Assembly (NCBI GenBank): GCA_900557655.1
Contig: USTX01000019.1
Span: forward strand, 1-9,087
DNA from: an uncultured Eubacteriales bacterium
GTDB lineage: Bacteria; Bacillota; Clostridia; Christensenellales; UBA1242
DNA length: 9,087 nucleotides
Reading direction: 5' to 3'
Position numbers and translations under genes: made by a program. Shown in pieces: positions 6,263 through 9,087 of this stretch (positions are counted from its first letter, which is position 1; each line of letters opens with the position of its first letter). The notes beneath the pieces were generated by a model. The model ran no database searches. It worked only from the letters and a program-made list of their open reading frames with translations, and was not told the origin of the DNA.

Positions 6263-7759
6263 TTAAAATATATCGTCCTCAGGCGGAATATCAACCACGT
6301 TTATCGCGCTTGCATCTCCGCCACCTATCTCGTCTGCCATAGGCATATGCCCCTCGGTGTACGCGTCGATTATGCTTTTGGTGTTCGCGTCTTGCTCTAA
6401 GTTAACAAAGCTTACGCGGCTGCCTTTCCAGCCCAAAAATACGCTTCCAAGCGTACCATTACGGTGCTTGGCGATAATAAGTTCAGCCGTATAGTCTTTT
6501 GGCGCCTTATCGTCCGCCACTGGTTGGCCGTCTTTGTTATAAACGTCCTCTTTGTGGATAAACATAACCATATCGGCGTCTTGCTCAATCGCGCCCGACT
6601 CCCTAAGGTCAGCAAGAACCGGCTTGTGATTGGTTCGCTGCTCTACCTGACGTGACAACTGAGACAACACGATAACAGGCACGTTAAGTTCTTTTGCCAA
6701 AATTTTAAGTTGACGCGAAATCGCACTGACCTCGGTTTGACGGTTATCGCTCTTTTTATCGTCGCTCATCAATTGAAGATAGTCAATCATAATAAGGTCA
6801 AGCCCGCGCTCACGTTTAAGTTTGCGGCACTTGCTCATAATCTGGCTTGGCGTGTTAAGCGAACTGTCATCAATATAAATCTGCGTTTCAAGAAGGCGCT
6901 TATTAGCCTTCCAAATTTTTGTCCAGTCTGCCTGGTCAAGGTCACCCTTTAATCCCTTACCCATATCAACGTTAGCAACGCTAAACAGCATTCTTTGCGC
7001 AAGTTGGTCGGCGCCCATTTCAAGCGAAAAGCACGCGCACTTGGCGTTGGCTTCAAGCGCAGCATTGGCAACAATATTCATCGCCAAACTGGTTTTACCA
7101 ATACCGGGGCGCGCCGCCACGATAATAAGGTCGCTTTTTTGAAGGCCGTTGGTTATCTCGTCAAGCTTAAAAAAGCCAGTTGTAAGCCCGCGCAGCGACC
7201 CGCCGTCTTTATGAATAATCTCAAGCTTTTCAATAACATCACCAAGCACATCTTTTATGCTTGAAAGACTGCTTGTTTGGCCGTTTTCAGCAATCTCATA
7301 AATGCTTTTTTCGGCCAGCGCTAAAACATTATCGTTTTCTTGATTGTTATATGCCTTATTTAGGACGTCATTACATGCACTTATTAACTGCCTAAGCGTG
7401 CTATCGCGCCTAAGAATTGAAACATAGCTTTCATGATTGGCTGCGCTAGGCACTGCATTTGTTAGTTCGGTTAGATATGAAACTCCACCAACCCCAACAA
7501 GTTGCCCCTTTCGTTCAAGCTCATCAGTTAAGGTGATTATATCAATATTAACGTTTTTTAAATAAAGCGACAGCATCGCTTCGTAAATCGTTTTATGAGT
7601 TTCACTATAAAAGTCAAGCGCTTTCACCTTAGCAACAATATTAATCGTAGCCTCAGGGTCAATCAAGATACAGCCCAAAACAGCCTGCTCAACTTCTAAA
7701 TTATTAGGAACACTTCGCGCCAATTCACTTGGCTCTTTTTGCGATAGGTTTTTTGCCAT
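6263..7759 (-). CDS. dnaB: Replicative DNA helicase DnaB (DnaC in Bacillus)
   Basis: A 498-residue hexameric 5'-3' replicative helicase of the RecA fold, acting at the fork ahead of the polymerase with primase. The N-terminal collar starts at VPNNLEVEQAVLG (17-29) and runs to about 155; the linker and ATPase domain begin near LTTGFFKLD (192-200). Walker A is RPGIGKTS (217-224), Walker B DLIMIDYLQLM (321-331), the sensor strand PVIVLSQLSRQVEQR (361-375), and the arginine-finger region AKHRNGTLG (430-438). No intein is present. Length is slightly above the usual 440-470, the excess being an acidic C-terminal tail ending IPPEDDIF. ATG at 7759 has a modest GGTGAT upstream; nearby ATG/GTG codons at 7770, 7767 and 7764 are out of frame. 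A consensus promoter lies about 70 bases upstream. rplI, the common upstream partner in Bacillota, is not adjacent; a glycosyltransferase is. Confidence 0.96.
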   Translation of the reverse strand: MAKNLSQKEPSELARSVPNNLEVEQAVLGCILIDPEATINIVAKVKALDFYSETHKTIYEAMLSLYLKNVNIDIITLTDELERKGQLVGVGGVSYLTELTNAVPSAANHESYVSILRRDSTLRQLISACNDVLNKAYNNQENDNVLALAEKSIYEIAENGQTSSLSSIKDVLGDVIEKLEIIHKDGGSLRGLTTGFFKLDEITNGLQKSDLIIVAARPGIGKTSLAMNIVANAALEANAKCACFSLEMGADQLAQRMLFSVANVDMGKGLKGDLDQADWTKIWKANKRLLETQIYIDDSSLNTPSQIMSKCRKLKRERGLDLIMIDYLQLMSDDKKSDNRQTEVSAISRQLKILAKELNVPVIVLSQLSRQVEQRTNHKPVLADLRESGAIEQDADMVMFIHKEDVYNKDGQPVADDKAPKDYTAELIIAKHRNGTLGSVFLGWKGSRVSFVNLEQDANTKSIIDAYTEGHMPMADEIGGGDASAINVVDIPPEDDIF

Positions 7760-7784
7760 AACATCACCATTCTTTGTTATTTTT

Positions 7785-7816
7785 GTCTATATCAACCATA
7801 AGTTAAATATATAGAC
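7785..7816. repeat. Inverted repeat in the dnaB 5' leader
   Basis: GTCTATAT (7785-7792) and ATATAGAC (7809-7816) are perfect 8-base inverted arms around a 16-base spacer. Both arms fall inside the predicted untranslated leader of dnaB mRNA. The stem would be AT-rich and weak. It interlocks with the other inverted repeat at 7801-7828. Confidence 0.5.
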
Positions 7817-7828
7817 TACTATTTAACT
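7801..7828. promoter_or_regulatory. Operator-like inverted repeat across the dnaB transcription start
   Basis: AGTTAAAT (7801-7808) and ATTTAACT (7821-7828) are perfect 8-base arms with a 12-base spacer. The predicted dnaB start site, near 7824, falls inside the right arm, and the -10 box (7836-7831) is three bases away. This position and symmetry suit a dimeric repressor site, but no regulator can be named. Confidence 0.5.
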
Positions 7829-7830
7829 AA

Positions 7831-7859
7831 ATTATACACGCCCGCCCGCGCATTGTCAA
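7831..7859 (-). promoter_or_regulatory. Perfect-consensus sigma-A promoter for dnaB
   Basis: On the minus strand TTGACA (7859-7854), a 17-base spacer and TATAAT (7836-7831) match the sigma-70/sigma-A consensus at all 12 positions with optimal spacing. The spacer is strikingly GC-rich (a CGCGGGCGGGCG run) inside AT-rich flanks. The TGA stop of the upstream glycosyltransferase gene (7858-7856) is part of the -35 hexamer. The promoter probably drives dnaB, the alaS-type gene and the solenoid gene. Confidence 0.9.
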
Positions 7860-9087
7860 GATGCGACTCTTTTGTCAGGCTTGCCAGAAGCCTCACCATC
7901 GTCAACATTATTTTCTTTTCCATCACTAGCAATCATATTTTTGTTGTTAGTCTTCGCTCCCTTGGCAGCCTTTTTCCTTCGATTACGATAAGCCTCTGGG
8001 GTTTCAAGTGCTAACATAATTTCGTCAGCAATTTGTTCAGCACCATTAATATCTTTTCTAAAAAGAAATGTATTGTCGCGATATGCCTGAAGTTGCTCGG
8101 GGTTGTCTATAAAAGACTCAACCAGCATCCGTGCTTTGCGCTTGTCTTTTTCATAAATACCGCAACCATAGATTTCAGTAAACAACTTGTTTGAAGCTTT
8201 TTCAATAGGTCCACTATAATAGTTTGTCATAATAGGAGTATGGACAAACACACTATCAGTTATTGCATTTGGCCCCGCTTTTGTTATAAATAAATCAGCA
8301 GCGCAATAAATCTCTTCAACATTGTTTAAAAATGGAAGAGGAACAAACGTTATATTCTCAGGGATTGTTTCATTTAGTTTTTGATATTTATGCAGCAGCT
8401 TAGTATTTCGCCCACAAATAGGAATTATTGTAAGCGGTTTTTTTATTTTTAAAAGCTCTTTCGTGAAAGAATCGAGGTTGGCTGATGCATATGCACCATC
8501 GGCCAAAACAACTGTAAATTTATCAGGCGGAAGATTGTGCTTTTGTCTACACTCTTGCTTTGTCATCTTAAAATTCATGATAGAATCACGCGCCATAAAA
8601 TTGACTTGCTTAACATGCTTAGGTGAAAACTTTTTAACATTTATAGCCTCGGCTGTAGCCATCTTATTGTTAGTAAATAAACAATCACAACGCCTATCCC
8701 ACCATCCATGCACACAATGATCAGGGTCGTAAACAAAATTAAGCCAATTGTTTGGATTGCGCCCATGGCACGACTCTGTGCCAAAAAATGCAGGTTCAAA
8801 ATGCGTGCTTACAATCATATCGGGCTTTAATGCCTCAAAATGCTTTCTTACTTTCTTATAAAGACTCCCAAAAACCGTTTTATAAACAAATTGAAGCGTC
8901 CCCTGTTCGGTAAAAGTTTTCATAAACGCAAATTGAAGATCAAGCGCACCTTTGTGCTTGTTTGAATACTTAACATTTTTAATTAAAAACTGCTCATGCG
9001 CCATAAGCTCTTTGTCTTTATCTGCACGATAAACCCAATCACGTATGACCTCAACTTTGTCACCATATTTTCGCTCAAGAGCCTCGG
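7856..9087 (-). CDS. MGDG synthase/UgtP-like GT28 glycosyltransferase, 5' end beyond right edge
   Basis: The frame stays open through the right edge, so the Met at 9004 is internal and the true start is outside. The 27 extra codons upstream (including DKVEVIRDWV) continue the N-terminal Rossmann domain of the MGDG-synthase family. Counting from the Met at 9004: PDMIVSTHFEPAFFG (61-75) and FVYDPDHCVHGWW (90-102) match the acceptor-side domain. FTVVLADGAY (163-172), LTIIPICGRN (191-200), EIYCAADLFITKAG (231-244) and GPIEKASNKLF (265-275) match the nucleotide-sugar domain. The family transfers sugars from UDP donors, typically to membrane lipid such as diacylglycerol in UgtP. The donor loops are divergent (ADGAYAS for the usual glycine-rich loop, KAGPNA for KPGG), so donor and acceptor cannot be named. 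A charged low-complexity tail follows (about 341-382). The stop codon overlaps the dnaB -35 box. Confidence 0.75.
   Translation of the reverse strand, partial: EALERKYGDKVEVIRDWVYRADKDKELMAHEQFLIKNVKYSNKHKGALDLQFAFMKTFTEQGTLQFVYKTVFGSLYKKVRKHFEALKPDMIVSTHFEPAFFGTESCHGRNPNNWLNFVYDPDHCVHGWWDRRCDCLFTNNKMATAEAINVKKFSPKHVKQVNFMARDSIMNFKMTKQECRQKHNLPPDKFTVVLADGAYASANLDSFTKELLKIKKPLTIIPICGRNTKLLHKYQKLNETIPENITFVPLPFLNNVEEIYCAADLFITKAGPNAITDSVFVHTPIMTNYYSGPIEKASNKLFTEIYGCGIYEKDKRKARMLVESFIDNPEQLQAYRDNTFLFRKDINGAEQIADEIMLALETPEAYRNRRKKAAKGAKTNNKNMIASDGKENNVDDGEASGKPDKRVAS

Noticed and set aside
6553..6561. Perfect DnaA-box-like TGTGGATAA inside dnaB, suggesting an origin
   Set aside because: It encodes the conserved FIHKED region of DnaB (codons ATC CAC AA), is a single copy, and lies in coding sequence without an AT-rich unwinding region beside it.
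9002..9004. ATG at 9004 as the glycosyltransferase start
   Set aside because: The frame stays open for 27 further codons to the window edge with family-like sequence and no Shine-Dalgarno before 9004, so the start lies outside.

Overview
The window looks like a chromosomal housekeeping segment from a Gram-positive-type bacterium, most likely an uncultured member of the Bacillota (Clostridia-like). This is inference from gene content: an AddB/RexB-type recombination nuclease subunit, a YugP-type membrane zinc peptidase, a DnaB-type replicative helicase and a UgtP/MGDG-synthase-like glycosyltransferase. Coding DNA has moderate GC and the spacers are very AT-rich. Promoters are sigma-A-like and Shine-Dalgarno sites are AGGAGG-like. 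I see no mobile element, CRISPR array, tRNA or rRNA gene.

Layout. (1) Positions 1-1571, minus strand: N-terminal 523 residues of an addB/rexB gene that runs off the left edge. (2) 1572-1679: a compact divergent promoter region. (3) 1680-2405, plus strand: yugP-like zinc metallopeptidase. (4) 2406-2767: an extremely AT-rich convergent spacer with a bidirectional terminator and a cluster of TTAATTAA palindromes. (5) 2768-7759, minus strand: three genes reading dnaB, then a short alaS-type gene, then a membrane-anchored DUF4097-like beta-solenoid protein. A perfect-consensus promoter upstream of dnaB may drive all three. (6) 7856-9087, minus strand: a glycosyltransferase that enters from the right edge and whose stop codon lies inside the -35 box of the dnaB promoter.

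Functionally the genes cover DNA repair (AddB), replication fork unwinding (DnaB), alanine charging or proofreading (AlaRS-type), and cell-envelope functions (glycosyltransferase, zinc peptidase, surface solenoid). Apart from the likely dnaB-alaS-solenoid transcription unit I see no shared pathway.

I did not find a clear undescribed system. The points most worth following are the short AlaRS with a cysteine cluster and an altered CGGPH editing motif, the SSB-like acidic tip on DnaB, the dnaB promoter/operator architecture, the TTAATTAA cluster, and the repeat solenoid encoded 41 bases downstream of alaS.
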